The notes: a model not told the origin generated them from the sequence alone. A stretch of 64,000 nucleotides of DNA from Cupriavidus taiwanensis LMG 19424 (GCF_000069785.1 NC_010530.1:2288001-2352000), one strand, 5' to 3'; shown: positions 1-10,058, counted from the first letter of the stretch. A program made the numbers and translations.

Positions 1-776
1 TGCCGGGACGGCGGCTCGCCGGCCTGAGGCGGGCGGCGCCCGAAGAAGTCCGTCAGCGCCGCCAGCCGGCTGGCACTGCGCTGGGAATCGAGCGACGGGC
101 TTTCGGTAATGCGCAGCTTGACGTAGTCGGGCTCGCTGAACAGGTGCACGCTCACCGCGCCGCCCGCCGGCGCGCGCCAGATGCAATGCACCAGCAGGTG
201 CCGCAGCAACGGCGCCAGCCGCGCGGCATCCCCGTCGACGCAGTACGCCGCGACGGCATCGGTCGCGCCTGGCGCGGTGACCGCAGCAGCGGCTGCCGGA
301 GGAACCGGCCAAATCGACCCGTCCGCACTCAGCGCCGACAGCAGCACGCCGCGCGCCTCGGCCGCCTGTCGCCGGTCGGCAATGGCCTGGATGGCCAGCG
401 CGCGTAGGTCCACTTGCTGCCAGCGCGGCGGGCTCTCGTCGGCAAGCAGCCGCACCGCCTCTTCCATTTCCTCGATCAGCGCCAGTTGCTGCTGCATGCC
501 CGAGCGGATGCCGTCCAGCGCGCGCTGCGCCGGCGCCGGCGTGGTATCGAAGGCGCGGTCCAGCACATAGGCCCAGCTCTGGATGGCGTTCAGCGACGAG
601 CGCAGGTCATGCGCGGATTGCTCGATCAGCGTGCTCACCTCCTGCACGCTGCGCACGGGCTCGGCACTGCCGCTGCTGCCGGCCAGCTGCGCGTTCGACG
701 CCGGCGGATCGGGCGACTGCACGGAATGTGGCTCAGGGGTGCCCGGCAAGCCGGACGGCGGAATTCGCTGCGTCAT
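1..776 (-). CDS. Sensor histidine kinase, partial (C-terminus off the left edge)
   Basis: About 258 codons are visible and the frame stays open to base 1, so the C-terminus lies outside the window. After about 45 Pro/Ser/Gly-rich residues comes a DHp (HisKA-like) helix with the candidate phospho-acceptor His in AHDLRSSLNAIQSW, followed by an ATPase-like domain. No transmembrane segment or PAS domain precedes the helix, so the kinase looks cytoplasmic. The N-box region, usually NLLxNAxK, reads HLLVHCIW here: both Asn and the Lys are replaced, so ATP binding may be altered or lost. The ATG at 776 has no clear ribosome binding site. The gene lies 159 bases downstream of the response regulator on the same strand and is its likely partner. 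Confidence 0.8.
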   Translation of the reverse strand, partial: MTQRIPPSGLPGTPEPHSVQSPDPPASNAQLAGSSGSAEPVRSVQEVSTLIEQSAHDLRSSLNAIQSWAYVLDRAFDTTPAPAQRALDGIRSGMQQQLALIEEMEEAVRLLADESPPRWQQVDLRALAIQAIADRRQAAEARGVLLSALSADGSIWPVPPAAAAAVTAPGATDAVAAYCVDGDAARLAPLLRHLLVHCIWRAPAGGAVSVHLFSEPDYVKLRITESPSLDSQRSASRLAALTDFFGRRPPQAGEPPSR

Positions 777-845
777 GTGCGGATCGGCCGCAATGGCCAG
801 TGGACATGGCAGGCCGGATCGGCCGTGAATGTTGCCCTGCCTCGA

Positions 846-861
846 AGCAAGAAACGTGCTG
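846..861 (-). promoter_or_regulatory. Candidate sigma-54 promoter upstream of the partial kinase
   Basis: On the minus strand the bases read CAGCACG, four bases, TTGCT, against the consensus TGGCACG-N4-TTGCW. The -12 element is perfect and the -24 element misses T1 and the first G of GG. A start about 12 bases downstream would give a leader near 59 bases to the ATG at 776. The lost G makes it weaker than the sites at 2558, 10630 and 14921. Confidence 0.4.
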
Positions 862-935
862 CGCGCGCCCAAGCCGGCACCCGGCACGCCGCGCATGCCC
901 GCCATCCCCGTGGTCTCAAGCGATAGCGCACGCCG

Positions 936-2336
936 TCATCCGGTTGCGGACGGACCCGAGTCGTTGCGCGAGGCGCGCAACCACTCTGGCAATTCGCCAC
1001 GGGCGGCATAATCTTCCAGCCGGTTGTACAAAGTCTTCAGGCTGATGCCGAGGATTTCCGCGGCGTGCTTCTTGACCCCCGCGCACTGCTCGAGCGTGGC
1101 GAAGATCAGCTGGCGGTCGGCGTCGGCCAGCGACATGCCCACCGGCACCGACACCACCGCGGCGCCCGGCGCCTGCGTGGCCGCGACCTGCAGCGGCACC
1201 TGCACCTCGGTAATGAGGTCGTCGTCGGCCATGATGAAGGCGCGCTGGACGAAGTTGCGCAGTTCGCGCACGTTGCCGGGCCAGGCGTGCAGGCGCAGGC
1301 TGTCGAGCACATTGGGCGCGAAGCGGCGCTGCAAGCCCTGCTCCGCATTGAGCTGGTCCAGCATCATGTTGGCGATCTGGATCACGTCGTCGCCGCGCGC
1401 GCGCAGCGGCGGCAACTCCACCGGAAATACATTGAGGCGGTGGAACAGGTCGGCGCGCAGCTTGCCTTCGGCCACCGCTTCTTCGGGATTGCGGTTGGTG
1501 GCGGCCAGCACGCGCACATCCGCGTGGCATTCGCGGTTCGTGCCGACCCGCATGAAGGTGCCGGTCTCCAGCACCCGCAGCAGCTTGACCTGCAGCTCGG
1601 CCGGCATCTCGGTGATCTCGTCCAGGAACAGCGTGCCCCCGTCGGCGCGCTCGAAATAGCCCTTGTGCTGGCGGTCCGCGCCGGTAAAGCTGCCGCGCTC
1701 GTGGCCGAACATTTCGCTTTCGATCAGCGTGGGCGAGATCGCCCCGCAGTTGACCGCCAGGAAGGGCTGGCGCCGCCGCGCCGACAATTCGTGCACGGTC
1801 TGCGCGGCCAGCTCCTTGCCGGTGCCGCTTTCGCCGATCAGCAGCACGGTGGCCTCGGTGGGCGCGACGCGCGCCAGCTGGTCATAGACCGCCTGCATCA
1901 CCTCGGAGCTGCCCATCAGGCGCCCGAAGCGCCCGTAGCGGCGCAGCTCGCCGCGCAGCGAGTGGATTTCGGCGCGCAGCTCGCCGGTGGTGGCCAGCCG
2001 CTTGAGCACGGTCTGCAGGCGCGCGACGTTGATGGGCTTGACGAGGTAGTCGGTGGCGCCGGCACGCAGCGCTTCGACCGCGCTTTCCACGCTGGCGTAG
2101 CCGGTAGTGAGGATGACCTCGACGCCGGAGGCGCCGACCTCCTCGAACAGCTCCATGCCATTGCCGTCGGGCAGGCGCAGGTCGGCCACGATGGCTTCCG
2201 GCATGCGCCAGCCGATCTGCAGCCGCGCTTCACGCAGCGTGCCAGCGGTGGCGGAGGTGAAGCCTTCCATGGCTACGATCTCGGCCAGGGCGGCGCATGC
2301 GTTTTCGTCGTCGTCGACAATCAGGATGTGGGGCAT
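936..2336 (-). CDS. NtrC-family sigma-54-dependent response regulator
   Basis: The 466-residue protein has the full NtrC layout. A receiver domain (1-115) carries the phosphorylation Asp at about 52 in [10 protein letters not shown] and the Lys at about 100. An AAA+ domain follows, with Walker A GESGTGKE (168-175), a sigma-54 contact loop reading GSFTGA (215-220) instead of GAFTGA, and Walker B FLDE near 240. A Fis-type helix-turn-helix with [16 protein letters not shown] ends the protein. It activates sigma-54 RNA polymerase after phosphorylation. The kinase downstream on the same strand is the likely partner, although a hybrid kinase also lies nearby. Its target genes cannot be read from the protein; the sigma-54 sites in the next 13 kb are candidates. 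Confidence 0.95.
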   Translation of the reverse strand: MPHILIVDDDENACAALAEIVAMEGFTSATAGTLREARLQIGWRMPEAIVADLRLPDGNGMELFEEVGASGVEVILTTGYASVESAVEALRAGATDYLVKPINVARLQTVLKRLATTGELRAEIHSLRGELRRYGRFGRLMGSSEVMQAVYDQLARVAPTEATVLLIGESGTGKELAAQTVHELSARRRQPFLAVNCGAISPTLIESEMFGHERGSFTGADRQHKGYFERADGGTLFLDEITEMPAELQVKLLRVLETGTFMRVGTNRECHADVRVLAATNRNPEEAVAEGKLRADLFHRLNVFPVELPPLRARGDDVIQIANMMLDQLNAEQGLQRRFAPNVLDSLRLHAWPGNVRELRNFVQRAFIMADDDLITEVQVPLQVAATQAPGAAVVSVPVGMSLADADRQLIFATLEQCAGVKKHAAEILGISLKTLYNRLEDYAARGELPEWLRASRNDSGPSATG

Positions 2337-2705
2337 ACGATCCGTCAGTGAGGCCTAATGGGAACTCAAGGCAACCCCTGGGCACTGCCTTCCGTTACCT
2401 CAGCGCCTGGCGGCGCCGAGACTGAGGAAATGCGCCGGCGCGCCTCATGCGTGGCGCGTACGGCAGCCATGGCAGGCACAGGAATGCATGGCCCTGAGCG
2501 CGGAATCGGGTCCGCGGGGGCGGGTCCACACTGCGTAATGCCAGTCTAAGCCCGGCCAGGCACGGTCGTTGCCGGTGTCCGTCTGACACAGCTGTCGGAA
2601 CTTTCCGCGCAGGCGCGCGCCGCTATGGCAAGCCCCCACGCCAAAGGCTAGCATAGGAACTTCTTCGTACCACCCGTTACCTTCAACCCTCAATCGGCCG
2701 ATATC
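2337..2705. other. Divergent intergenic region between two sigma-54 activator genes
   Basis: These 369 bases separate the divergently transcribed response regulator and the receiver-less activator. A sigma-54 promoter faces right at 2558-2573. No comparable site was found facing left. No credible gene was seen; the open frames here are short and arginine/proline-rich, as expected by chance at this GC content. Confidence 0.6.
2558..2573 (+). promoter_or_regulatory. Sigma-54 (-24/-12) promoter of the receiver-less activator
   Basis: The bases AGGCACG-GTCG-TTGCC match TGGCACG-N4-TTGCW except at the first and last positions, with the invariant GG and GC 12 bases apart. A start near 2584 leaves a leader of about 120 bases to the GTG at 2706. 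A sigma-54 activator gene would thus itself need sigma-54, which suggests a cascade from the neighbouring response regulator or autoregulation. Confidence 0.65.
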
Positions 2706-3755
2706 GTGCCAGTGACCGCCAGCACTTCGCGGCGCACCAGCGCCGCCGCCGCTTCCAGCCACGCCGCCGGCCCTGCGCCGGGCAGCGAACCCGCGCCGCG
2801 CCGCGCCGTGCCGTCGCAGGTGTCGCTGCTGTGGGAGAGCACCTCCCCCGCGATGCAGCGCCTGCTGGCGCAGATCGAGCGCGTGGCGCCCACCGATGTC
2901 ACCTTGCTGGCCGTCGGGGAAAGCGGCTCGGGCAAGGAAGTGGTGGCGCGGGCAGTGCATGAGCGCAGCACCCGTCGCAACGGCCCCTTCATTGCGGTCA
3001 ATTGCGGCGCAATCCAGCCCACGTTGATCGAATCCGAGCTGTTCGGCCATGAAAAAGGCGGCTTTACCGGCGCGGTCGAGCAGAAGGCAGGCTACTTCGA
3101 GCAGGCCCAGGGCGGCACGCTGTTTCTGGACGAGGTCACCGAGATGCCGCTGGAGATGCAGATCAAGCTGCTGCGGGTGCTGGAAGGCCGCACCTTCCAC
3201 CGCGTCGGCGGCGACACGCTGATCGCCACCGACGTGCGCATCCTGGCGGCCACCAACCGCGACCCGGTCGAGGCCGTGCGCAGCGGCCACCTGCGTGAAG
3301 ACCTGCTGTATCGCCTGGCGGTATTCCCCTTGCATATCCCGCCGCTGCGCGAGCGGCCTGACGACATCGTGCCGCTGGCGCGCCACTTCCTGGCCGAATA
3401 CAACGCCATGGAACGTACCGACAAGAGCTTTTCCGCAGGTTCGCTGGACCGCCTCGTGCGCTATGACTGGCCGGGCAATGTGCGCGAACTGAAGAACGCG
3501 GTCTACCGCGCCTTTATCCTCGCCGACAAGGTCGTCGAGATCGGCAATCCCAACCTGGCCACCCAGGCACCGCGACCCACCACGGTCGACGGCGTGGTCA
3601 ATGTGCGCGTCGGCACCACGCTGGCAGACACCCAGCGCGAGATCATCATGGCCACGCTGGCGCGCTTCGACGGCGACAAGCGCCAGGCGGCGCGCGCCCT
3701 CGGCATCAGCCTGAAGACGCTCTACAACCGGCTCGACGCCTACCGCTCCTTGTGA
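2706..3755 (+). CDS. Sigma-54-dependent activator without receiver domain
   Basis: The 349-residue protein starts at GTG. After about 45 Ala/Pro/Ser-rich residues it goes straight into the AAA+ sigma-54 domain, with Walker A GESGSGKE (71-78), a contact loop reading GGFTGA (118-123) and Walker B FLDE. A Fis-type helix-turn-helix with [16 protein letters not shown] forms the C-terminus. There is no receiver, GAF or PAS domain, so it resembles PspF/HrpR-type activators controlled by amount or by a partner protein rather than by phosphorylation. Its C-terminal helix is almost identical to that of the divergent response regulator, so the two may share DNA sites. Its 3' end overlaps the convergent hybrid kinase by 16 bases. 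Confidence 0.93.
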   Translation: MPVTASTSRRTSAAAASSHAAGPAPGSEPAPRRAVPSQVSLLWESTSPAMQRLLAQIERVAPTDVTLLAVGESGSGKEVVARAVHERSTRRNGPFIAVNCGAIQPTLIESELFGHEKGGFTGAVEQKAGYFEQAQGGTLFLDEVTEMPLEMQIKLLRVLEGRTFHRVGGDTLIATDVRILAATNRDPVEAVRSGHLREDLLYRLAVFPLHIPPLRERPDDIVPLARHFLAEYNAMERTDKSFSAGSLDRLVRYDWPGNVRELKNAVYRAFILADKVVEIGNPNLATQAPRPTTVDGVVNVRVGTTLADTQREIIMATLARFDGDKRQAARALGISLKTLYNRLDAYRSL

Positions 3756-5728
3756 GGCGCCGGGCCCGCGGGGCTTGCCGGCACCGGCTCGGCCAGGGCA
3801 CGCGACAAGGCCTCGATCGACAGCGGCTTGGTCAGGTGCGCATGGAAGCCGGCCAGCCTGCTGCGGCGCTGGTCCTCGGCAGTGCCGCGTCCCGACAGCG
3901 CCAGGAACTGCACCGCGCGGCCGCGGAAATGCTCGCGCAGCACCGCCAGCACTTCATAGCCGGACATGTCCGGCATCTGCAGGTCCAGCAGCACGCAGTC
4001 CGGCCGGAACGCCAAGCCCACGCCGATTGCCTGCTGGCCGCTGTGCGCGGCCTGCGCGTTGTGGCCGAGCAGGGTCAGCAGCTCGGCCATGCTGTCGGCC
4101 GAGTCGGCATTGTCATCCACCACCAGGACGCGCCGGCGCGGCGCCTTGCCCGGCGGCGGGCTGGCCGGCTCGGGCGCACGCGCGGTGGCGCGCGGCAGGA
4201 TCACGGTGAAGGTGCTGCCCTTGCCCACGCCCGCGCTGTCGGCCTGGATCGCGCCGCCATGCGCTTCGACGATGGCCTTGGCAAGGGCCAGGCCCACGCC
4301 CAGCCCGCTGCGGCTGCCGGCGTCGCCCTCCTGCGCGAACAGGTTGAAGATCCGGTCCAGCGCTGACGGCTCCAGCCCCCTGCCGGTATCCGACACCGCA
4401 GTGATCACGCGCGCCGGCTCGACGCTCACGCGCACGCTGACCGTACCGCCGCGTGGCGTGTACTTGGCCGCGTTGCTGAGCAGGTTCAGCAACACCTGGC
4501 CCAGCCGCGCGGCGTCGGCCCGCACATAGGGCGTAACCTCCGGCAGGGCCACCACCAGTTGCTGGCCCGCGGCTTCGAGTGTGGGGCGGATCGCTTCCAG
4601 GCAGGTGCTTACCACGTCGTTGTACGACGTCGGTGTCAGTTCCATCTTCATTTTGCCCGCCGTCACGCGACCCACGTCGAGCAGGTCGTTGACCAGCCGC
4701 TCGATCTGGCGCAGCTGGCGGTCGATGATCTCGGCGCAGCGGCGCACGCGCGGACCGGTGTCGGCGGCGAGTACGATGGCTTCGAGGGCATTGCGCACCG
4801 GGGCGAGCGGGTTGCGCAGTTCGTGGGCAAGGATGGCCAGGAAGGATTGCAGCCGGCGGTTGCCGGCATCGAGCGTTTCGAGGCGCAGCGCGTCGCTGAG
4901 GTCGCGCGCGGTCCACAGCAGGCCTTCGGGACACCCGGCCGCATCGCGCACCAGCACCATGCGGGTGGCGCAGCGTACCACCGAGCCGTCCTTGCGCGCG
5001 AGGCGTTCTTCGCCGGTCCACTGGCCGCAGGCCCGGGCGGCTTCCAGCGCGGCACGCGGGCGGCCCGCGGCAACGTCCTGGGGGGTATAGAGCCATGCCA
5101 GCGGCTGGCCCGCCGCCTCTTGCGCGGTGTGGCCGGCCAGCACCCGCGCGCCGGCGTTCCAGCTGCGGATGGTGCCGTCGAGGTCGAGTTCGCAGACGGC
5201 GGTGCAGGGCAGGTTCTCGGCCAGCAGCCGCAGCTTGTCGTCGGCCAGGCGGGCATGGTCGGCCGCGGCCTGCTGCACGGTGGTGTCGCGGCAGGACACG
5301 ATAAAACCCGCGCCCGGCGCGCCATCGGGCAGGTCGGCCGCGTCAATGCGCCGCATCTCGCAGCTGGCGCGCAGCAGGCTGCCGTCGCGGCGCACGCGCC
5401 AGCCTTCGTCGCGCGCCTGGCCGTTGCGCGCAGCGGTCTCCAGCCAGTGTTGCGGCACGCCCGCGGCAACATCCTCGGGACGGTGCAGCCGCGATACATG
5501 GCTGCCAGCGATCTCCGCGGCACTGTAGCCGAACAGCCGGCGCGCCGGTTCCGGCCACGCCACGATCGCGCCATGCGCGTCGAGCTCGAACACCGCGCAA
5601 TCCTGCACCGCGTCAAGCAGGCGGCGATATCGTTGCGCCAGTTGCAGGGCGTCACCCTCCGGCGCCAGGCCGGCGGACGGTTCCATGGGGGTCGAGCGCA
5701 CTTCGGTTGCCGCTTGCAGCCCGGACAT
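3740..5728 (-). CDS. Hybrid sensor kinase: PAS-PAS-HisKA-HATPase-receiver
   Basis: The 662-residue protein starts at the ATG at 5728, chosen because AAGGTG stands just upstream; an in-frame ATG at 5776 would add 16 arginine-rich residues. Two PAS domains (about 35-150 and 165-285) precede the HisKA helix with His about 302 in [20 protein letters not shown]. The ATPase domain has an intact N-box [11 protein letters not shown] and G-boxes DTGRG and GLGVGLAL. The C-terminal receiver has Asp about 582 in [11 protein letters not shown] and a conserved LTKP. No membrane segment is visible, so it senses a cytoplasmic cue. It converges on the receiver-less activator and overlaps its end by 16 bases. 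Its output may go through a phosphorelay to a partner elsewhere. Confidence 0.93.
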   Translation of the reverse strand: MSGLQAATEVRSTPMEPSAGLAPEGDALQLAQRYRRLLDAVQDCAVFELDAHGAIVAWPEPARRLFGYSAAEIAGSHVSRLHRPEDVAAGVPQHWLETAARNGQARDEGWRVRRDGSLLRASCEMRRIDAADLPDGAPGAGFIVSCRDTTVQQAAADHARLADDKLRLLAENLPCTAVCELDLDGTIRSWNAGARVLAGHTAQEAAGQPLAWLYTPQDVAAGRPRAALEAARACGQWTGEERLARKDGSVVRCATRMVLVRDAAGCPEGLLWTARDLSDALRLETLDAGNRRLQSFLAILAHELRNPLAPVRNALEAIVLAADTGPRVRRCAEIIDRQLRQIERLVNDLLDVGRVTAGKMKMELTPTSYNDVVSTCLEAIRPTLEAAGQQLVVALPEVTPYVRADAARLGQVLLNLLSNAAKYTPRGGTVSVRVSVEPARVITAVSDTGRGLEPSALDRIFNLFAQEGDAGSRSGLGVGLALAKAIVEAHGGAIQADSAGVGKGSTFTVILPRATARAPEPASPPPGKAPRRRVLVVDDNADSADSMAELLTLLGHNAQAAHSGQQAIGVGLAFRPDCVLLDLQMPDMSGYEVLAVLREHFRGRAVQFLALSGRGTAEDQRRSRLAGFHAHLTKPLSIEALSRALAEPVPASPAGPAPHKER

Positions 5729-5808
5729 GATCACCTTCGATAGATGGGATTGACGGCGGCCTGGCCTGCGTGACACGCGACCATGGGCTCGCGCCGAGGC
5801 ACAGCGCC

Positions 5809-5833
5809 GAATGCCCGCAGGAAGCGGGCATTC
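5809..5833. repeat. Perfect 10-bp hairpin between SDR and kinase genes
   Basis: GAATGCCCGC and its exact reverse complement GCGGGCATTC flank a five-base loop. It lies downstream of the SDR gene and upstream of the hybrid kinase, both on the minus strand. No T-run follows on either strand, so it may be an attenuator, an mRNA stabiliser or a dyad binding site rather than a classical terminator. Confidence 0.6.
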
Positions 5834-5977
5834 CAGTCAATGATAGGCGCTCGCGGCCCATGCGCCACCCGCTATCGCGGCGCAAGGGGCGCATGGCCCG
5901 TTCCGGGGAAACGCAGAAGCGTGGTCCGCCGCACGCATGCCGCCCGCGTCGGCGGGCGGCACGGCTGGCGTTGGCGA

Positions 5978-6982
5978 TTAGCGGCGACGCAACTGGACCA
6001 TCGCCGCGACCGCGGCCGAGGCGCCCACCACCAGCGCGGTGGTCAGCATGGGGTAGCGCGCGGTGGTGGTGTATGGGCACATATGCAGCGCGGTGTGGGC
6101 GCCGGTGCGTTCCTGCAAGCCACTGCCGCTGCCGTAGAGCGCGTTGTCTTCGAGCGGGCCGGCCGGATGGCGGGTCTGCTGCGCGCGGCCCATGAAGCGG
6201 CGCATGAAGCGGTCGAAGGTGTGCGGCGCGTGATACGCGGCCGCCGAGAAGGCCTTGGCGGCGGCGCCGACGAACAGTTCGCGGCGCGGGTTTTCCGCGG
6301 CGAACAGGATCGCGTCCGCGGCCATGGCCGGGTCGTACAGCGGCGGCGGCAGGCGCGGTTCGACGTCGAGGAAATTCTTGGCATGCATCGCCAGCGGGGT
6401 TTCCAGGCCCGCGGGCTTGATCAGCGTCACGCTGACCGGTGCCTGTTCCTGCTCCAGCTCCAGCCGCAGCGAATCGGTGAAGCCCTTGATCGCATGCTGC
6501 GAGGCCGCGTAGGCGCTCTGCAGCGGCATCGGCCCGTCGGCCGCCTCGCTGCCCATGTTGATGATGGCGCCGCCACGCTCGCGCAGGTGGGCCGCGGCGG
6601 CAAGCGAGCCATGCACCGTGCCCCAGTAGTTGGTGTCGAACAACCGCCGCTGGTCCTCCAGCGGCACGTCGCAATGACGCCCGAAAATGGTCACGCCGGC
6701 ATTGTTGATCCAGGTGTCGAAGCCGCCGAAGCGCTCGATCGCGGCATGCGCCACCTTGCCGACCTCGTCGTGCCGCCCCACGTCCGCGACCACGGTAATC
6801 ACTTCGGTCCCTTGCTCGCGCAGCTCTTCGGCCAGCTGGTGCAGCGACCCCTCGCTGCGCGCCACCAGCACCAGGCGTGCGCCCTGCTGCGCCGCCTTGC
6901 GCGCGGTGACCAGCCCAACGCCGCTGCTGGCGCCGGTCAGCACAATGACCTGCGAGCTGATTCTCTTCAAGGTGGGTTTCAT
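5978..6982 (-). CDS. SDR-family oxidoreductase with Gln in place of the catalytic Lys
   Basis: The 334-residue protein starts at the ATG at 6982, preceded by GGAGGAAG; longer frames upstream are not protein-like. A Rossmann fold near the N-terminus carries TGASSGVG (NAD(P)-binding Gly motif) and later NNAG. The active-site stretch reads SAYAASQHAIKGF: the Tyr is present, but the Lys of YxxxK is Gln, and the base sequence is unambiguous. The family oxidises or reduces alcohols and ketones, but without this Lys activity may be changed or lost. The last 25 residues form a hydrophobic segment followed by Arg-Arg-Arg, which suggests membrane anchoring. The substrate is unknown. A weak sigma-54 promoter lies upstream at 7040-7055. 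Confidence 0.85.
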   Translation of the reverse strand: MKPTLKRISSQVIVLTGASSGVGLVTARKAAQQGARLVLVARSEGSLHQLAEELREQGTEVITVVADVGRHDEVGKVAHAAIERFGGFDTWINNAGVTIFGRHCDVPLEDQRRLFDTNYWGTVHGSLAAAAHLRERGGAIINMGSEAADGPMPLQSAYAASQHAIKGFTDSLRLELEQEQAPVSVTLIKPAGLETPLAMHAKNFLDVEPRLPPPLYDPAMAADAILFAAENPRRELFVGAAAKAFSAAAYHAPHTFDRFMRRFMGRAQQTRHPAGPLEDNALYGSGSGLQERTGAHTALHMCPYTTTARYPMLTTALVVGASAAVAAMVQLRRR

Positions 6983-7039
6983 CTGCCGCTTCCTCCAGTG
7001 GGGAGGCCCGGCCCGGCGCCGGGCGTGCCGTTGGGAAGT

Positions 7040-7055
7040 CGCAAGGAGCGTTCCC
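7040..7055 (-). promoter_or_regulatory. Weak candidate sigma-54 promoter of the SDR gene
   Basis: On the minus strand the sequence is GGGAACG, four bases, TTGCG. GG and GC are correctly spaced and the -12 TTGC is perfect, but the -24 box has A instead of C at position 4 and G instead of T at position 1. The predicted start lies about 46 bases before the ATG at 6982, and the site stands just upstream of the strong Shine-Dalgarno. Confidence 0.35.
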
Positions 7056-7274
7056 GTTGCGGAGCTGCCGTGGCGGCGGCGCCCGGGCATGGCGCCTACG
7101 GCAGATTTACAACGCCCGGTAAGAACCACATGGCGCCGGGGGCGCATGCCGGCCGTTGTCCACGCCCCTCCCGTTCCCGGAGATGTCCGCGGGTGCGGCA
7201 TGTAGGACGGGCGCCGATTTCAGCGCCGGCATGTGCTGCCTAAGCTGGATGCATCTACGCAACGGGCGATTGCC

Positions 7275-10025
7275 ATGGCCAAGACCACTACGCAGGACTC
7301 GCGCGCGCGGCGCGCTGCCGCCAAAGGCTCGGCGAAGCCCGCGGCAAAGCGGTCGGGCAGCGCGCGCCCGGCGGCACGGGGCGCCGCGCCGGCCGAGGGC
7401 ACGACGGCGCCCCTGGAAAAATACCGCCGCATGCGCGATTTCGGCGCCACGCCGGAGCCCAGCGGCGGCACCGCCCGCGCCACGCCGCGCAAGCGCGCCG
7501 CGGCGTTGTCGTTCGTGATCCAGAAGCATGCGGCGCGGCGGCTGCACTATGATTTCCGCCTCGAACTCGGCGGCACGCTGAAAAGCTGGGCCGTGCCCAA
7601 GGGACCCAGCCTCGACCCATCGGACAAGCGCATGGCGGTCCACGTGGAAGACCATCCGCTGGACTACGCCAGCTTCGAGGGCGTGATTCCCGCCGGGCAC
7701 TATGGTGCCGGCACGGTGATCGTCTGGGACCGGGGCACGTGGGTGCCGGTGGGCGATCCCGAGGCAGGCTACCGCAGCGGCAAGCTGAAGTTCGAACTGC
7801 GCGGCGAGAAGCTGCATGGCCATTGGACGCTGGTACGCATGCACGGCAGCCGGCAGAAGGAGCAGGACGCGTGGCTGCTGATCAAGGAACGCGATGACGC
7901 CGCAGTGCCTGCGTCGGACTTCGACGTGGTCGAGGCCTTGCCCGACAGCGTACTGGGTGGCACGCAACGCAAGGCCGCGGCCAAACGCGCCAGCGCCGGC
8001 AAGGCGGCAACAGCCACAGCGGCAGCCGAAGCCGCTACACCAGCCGCGCATGAGGCCATCCGGGCGCTGAAGCCGCCGCCCGGCGCAACACGCGCGGCGC
8101 TGCCGCTGACCCTGGCGCCGCAACTGGCGACGCTGGTCGAGAAACCGCCACCCGACGCCGCCGCCTGGCGCTACGAGATCAAGTTCGACGGCTACCGGCT
8201 GCTGGCCCGCGTCGACGGCAAGGATGTGCGGCTCTTCACCCGGCAGGGCCATGACTGGACCAGCAAGCTGCGCGCGCTGGCCCGCGATATCGGCGCGCTG
8301 GGCCTGCCCGACGGCTGGATCGACGGCGAGATCGTGGTGCTGGGCAAGCACGGCCAGACCGACTTCCAGGCCTTGCAGAATGCGTTCGATACCTCGCGCG
8401 TCGAGGCGATCCAGTACTTTGCCTTCGACCTGCCCTACTTTGCCGGCCATGACCTGCGCAAGGTGCCGCTGGTGGAGCGTCGCGCGCTGCTGCGCCGGAT
8501 CTTCGGGCACAACGCCTCGCCGCGCCTGCAGTTCAGCGAGGACTTTGAAGCCAGCGCGGGCGACATGCTGGATGCGGCATGCCGCATGAAGCTGGAAGGC
8601 GTGATCGGCAAGCGCGCCGACTCTGCCTACGTCAGTGCCCGCAGCAATACGTGGATCAAGCTCAAATGCACCTTGCGCCAGGAGTTCGTGGTGGCGGGCT
8701 TCACCGATCCCAAGGGCAGCCGCAACGGCATCGGCTCGCTGCTGCTGGGTGTGCACGACACGGGCGGACGGTTGCGCTATGCGGGCAATGTCGGCACCGG
8801 CTTCGATACCCGCACGCTTGACGAGCTGCGCGCGCAACTGGATGCGCTGCGCGCCGATGAGGCGCCCTTCCACACGGTGCCGGCCGGTGTGCGCGGGCAC
8901 TGGGTCAAGCCCAGGCTGGTGGCCGAAGTTTCGTTCGGCAACTGGACCCGTGAAGGGCGGGTGCGCCATGCGGTGTTCCACGGCCTGCGCACCGACAAGC
9001 CCGCCGCCGCGGTCTCGGTCGAGCAGCCGTCAGTGCCCGCCGGCAAAGGCAAGGCGGCGGCAACCACGCGCGGCAAGCCAGCCAGCACGCCCGCATCCCG
9101 ATCGAAGCCCGGCGCGGCAAGGCGCCCCACCGCGGTGGGCGGCAAGGTTTCGATCAGCCACGCCGAGCGCGTGATCGACGCCGAGTCGGGCCTGACCAAG
9201 GGCGAGCTGGTGCGCTACTACGAACGTGCCGCGGCACTGATGCTGCCGCACCTGCGCGGGCGTCCGATCGCCATGGTGCGTGCGCCGTCAGGCGTGGGCG
9301 GCGAGCAGTTCTTCCAGCGCCACAGCGATACGCTGCGCGTGGACGGCCTCAACGTGCTGGACCCCGGCCTGTGGCCAGGACATCCTGCTCTGCTGGAAAT
9401 CACCTCGGCCGAGGCGCTGGTGGCGGCCGCCCAGCTCAACGTGGTGGAGTTCCACACGTGGAATGCGAGCAAGCGCAGCATCGACCGGCCTAACCGCATC
9501 ATCTTCGACCTGGACCCCGGCGAGGGCGTGCCCTGGGCGCAGGTGCAGGAAGCAGCGGCAATGATGAAGGCGCTGCTGGACGAGCTGGGGCTGGCCAGTT
9601 TCCTGAAGACCAGCGGCGGCAAGGGCCTGCACGTGGTGGTGCCGGTCACGCCGCGCGCCGGCTGGGACGAGGTGAAGGACTTCGCGCGCGACGTGGTGCT
9701 GCACGTGGCCGCGACGCTGCCGCAGCGCTTCGTTGCCAAGAGCGGCGCGCGCAACCGGGTCGGCAAGATTTTCATCGATTACCTGCGCAACGGCATGGGT
9801 GCCACCACCGTCGCGGCGTTCTCGGCGCGCGCGCGGCCCGGGCTGGGGGTGTCGATTCCGGTGGCGTGGGAAGAACTGGAAGCACTGACCAGTGCCACGC
9901 ACTGGACTGTCGCCAATGTCGAAGCGCGGCTGGACGCGCTGGAAGCGGCCGATCCATGGGCGGACTACGCCGGCACGCGGCAGGCTATCACGCGCGCCGC
10001 GGGGCGCCTGGCGCGGGCCGCGTAG
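7275..10025 (+). CDS. ligD: ATP-dependent DNA ligase D (NHEJ)
   Basis: LigD repairs double-strand breaks by non-homologous end joining with Ku. This 916-residue protein has all three activities in the order usual in Pseudomonas. The 3'-phosphoesterase domain (about 80-235) contains QKHAARRLHYDFRLEL. The ligase domain has the nucleotidyl-accepting Lys about 303 in EIKFDGYR. The primase-like polymerase domain (about 620-916) contains the metal-binding DLDPG near 744 and SGGKGLHV. The basic Ala/Lys-rich N-terminus and linkers look disordered. The ATG at 7275 gives the expected MAKTTT start but lacks a clear ribosome binding site; an in-frame ATG at 7233 is the alternative. Ku is encoded 3 kb downstream on the same strand, separated by signalling genes. 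Confidence 0.96.
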   Translation: MAKTTTQDSRARRAAAKGSAKPAAKRSGSARPAARGAAPAEGTTAPLEKYRRMRDFGATPEPSGGTARATPRKRAAALSFVIQKHAARRLHYDFRLELGGTLKSWAVPKGPSLDPSDKRMAVHVEDHPLDYASFEGVIPAGHYGAGTVIVWDRGTWVPVGDPEAGYRSGKLKFELRGEKLHGHWTLVRMHGSRQKEQDAWLLIKERDDAAVPASDFDVVEALPDSVLGGTQRKAAAKRASAGKAATATAAAEAATPAAHEAIRALKPPPGATRAALPLTLAPQLATLVEKPPPDAAAWRYEIKFDGYRLLARVDGKDVRLFTRQGHDWTSKLRALARDIGALGLPDGWIDGEIVVLGKHGQTDFQALQNAFDTSRVEAIQYFAFDLPYFAGHDLRKVPLVERRALLRRIFGHNASPRLQFSEDFEASAGDMLDAACRMKLEGVIGKRADSAYVSARSNTWIKLKCTLRQEFVVAGFTDPKGSRNGIGSLLLGVHDTGGRLRYAGNVGTGFDTRTLDELRAQLDALRADEAPFHTVPAGVRGHWVKPRLVAEVSFGNWTREGRVRHAVFHGLRTDKPAAAVSVEQPSVPAGKGKAAATTRGKPASTPASRSKPGAARRPTAVGGKVSISHAERVIDAESGLTKGELVRYYERAAALMLPHLRGRPIAMVRAPSGVGGEQFFQRHSDTLRVDGLNVLDPGLWPGHPALLEITSAEALVAAAQLNVVEFHTWNASKRSIDRPNRIIFDLDPGEGVPWAQVQEAAAMMKALLDELGLASFLKTSGGKGLHVVVPVTPRAGWDEVKDFARDVVLHVAATLPQRFVAKSGARNRVGKIFIDYLRNGMGATTVAAFSARARPGLGVSIPVAWEELEALTSATHWTVANVEARLDALEAADPWADYAGTRQAITRAAGRLARAA

Positions 10026-10058
10026 CGCCGCGCCGCGGGCCGGCGCAACCATGGCCGG

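Noticed and set aside
2635..2655. Another possible sigma-54 box near TGGCAAGCCCCCACGCC
   Set aside because: GG and GC are 13 bases apart and TTGC is missing; the site at 2558 fits far better.
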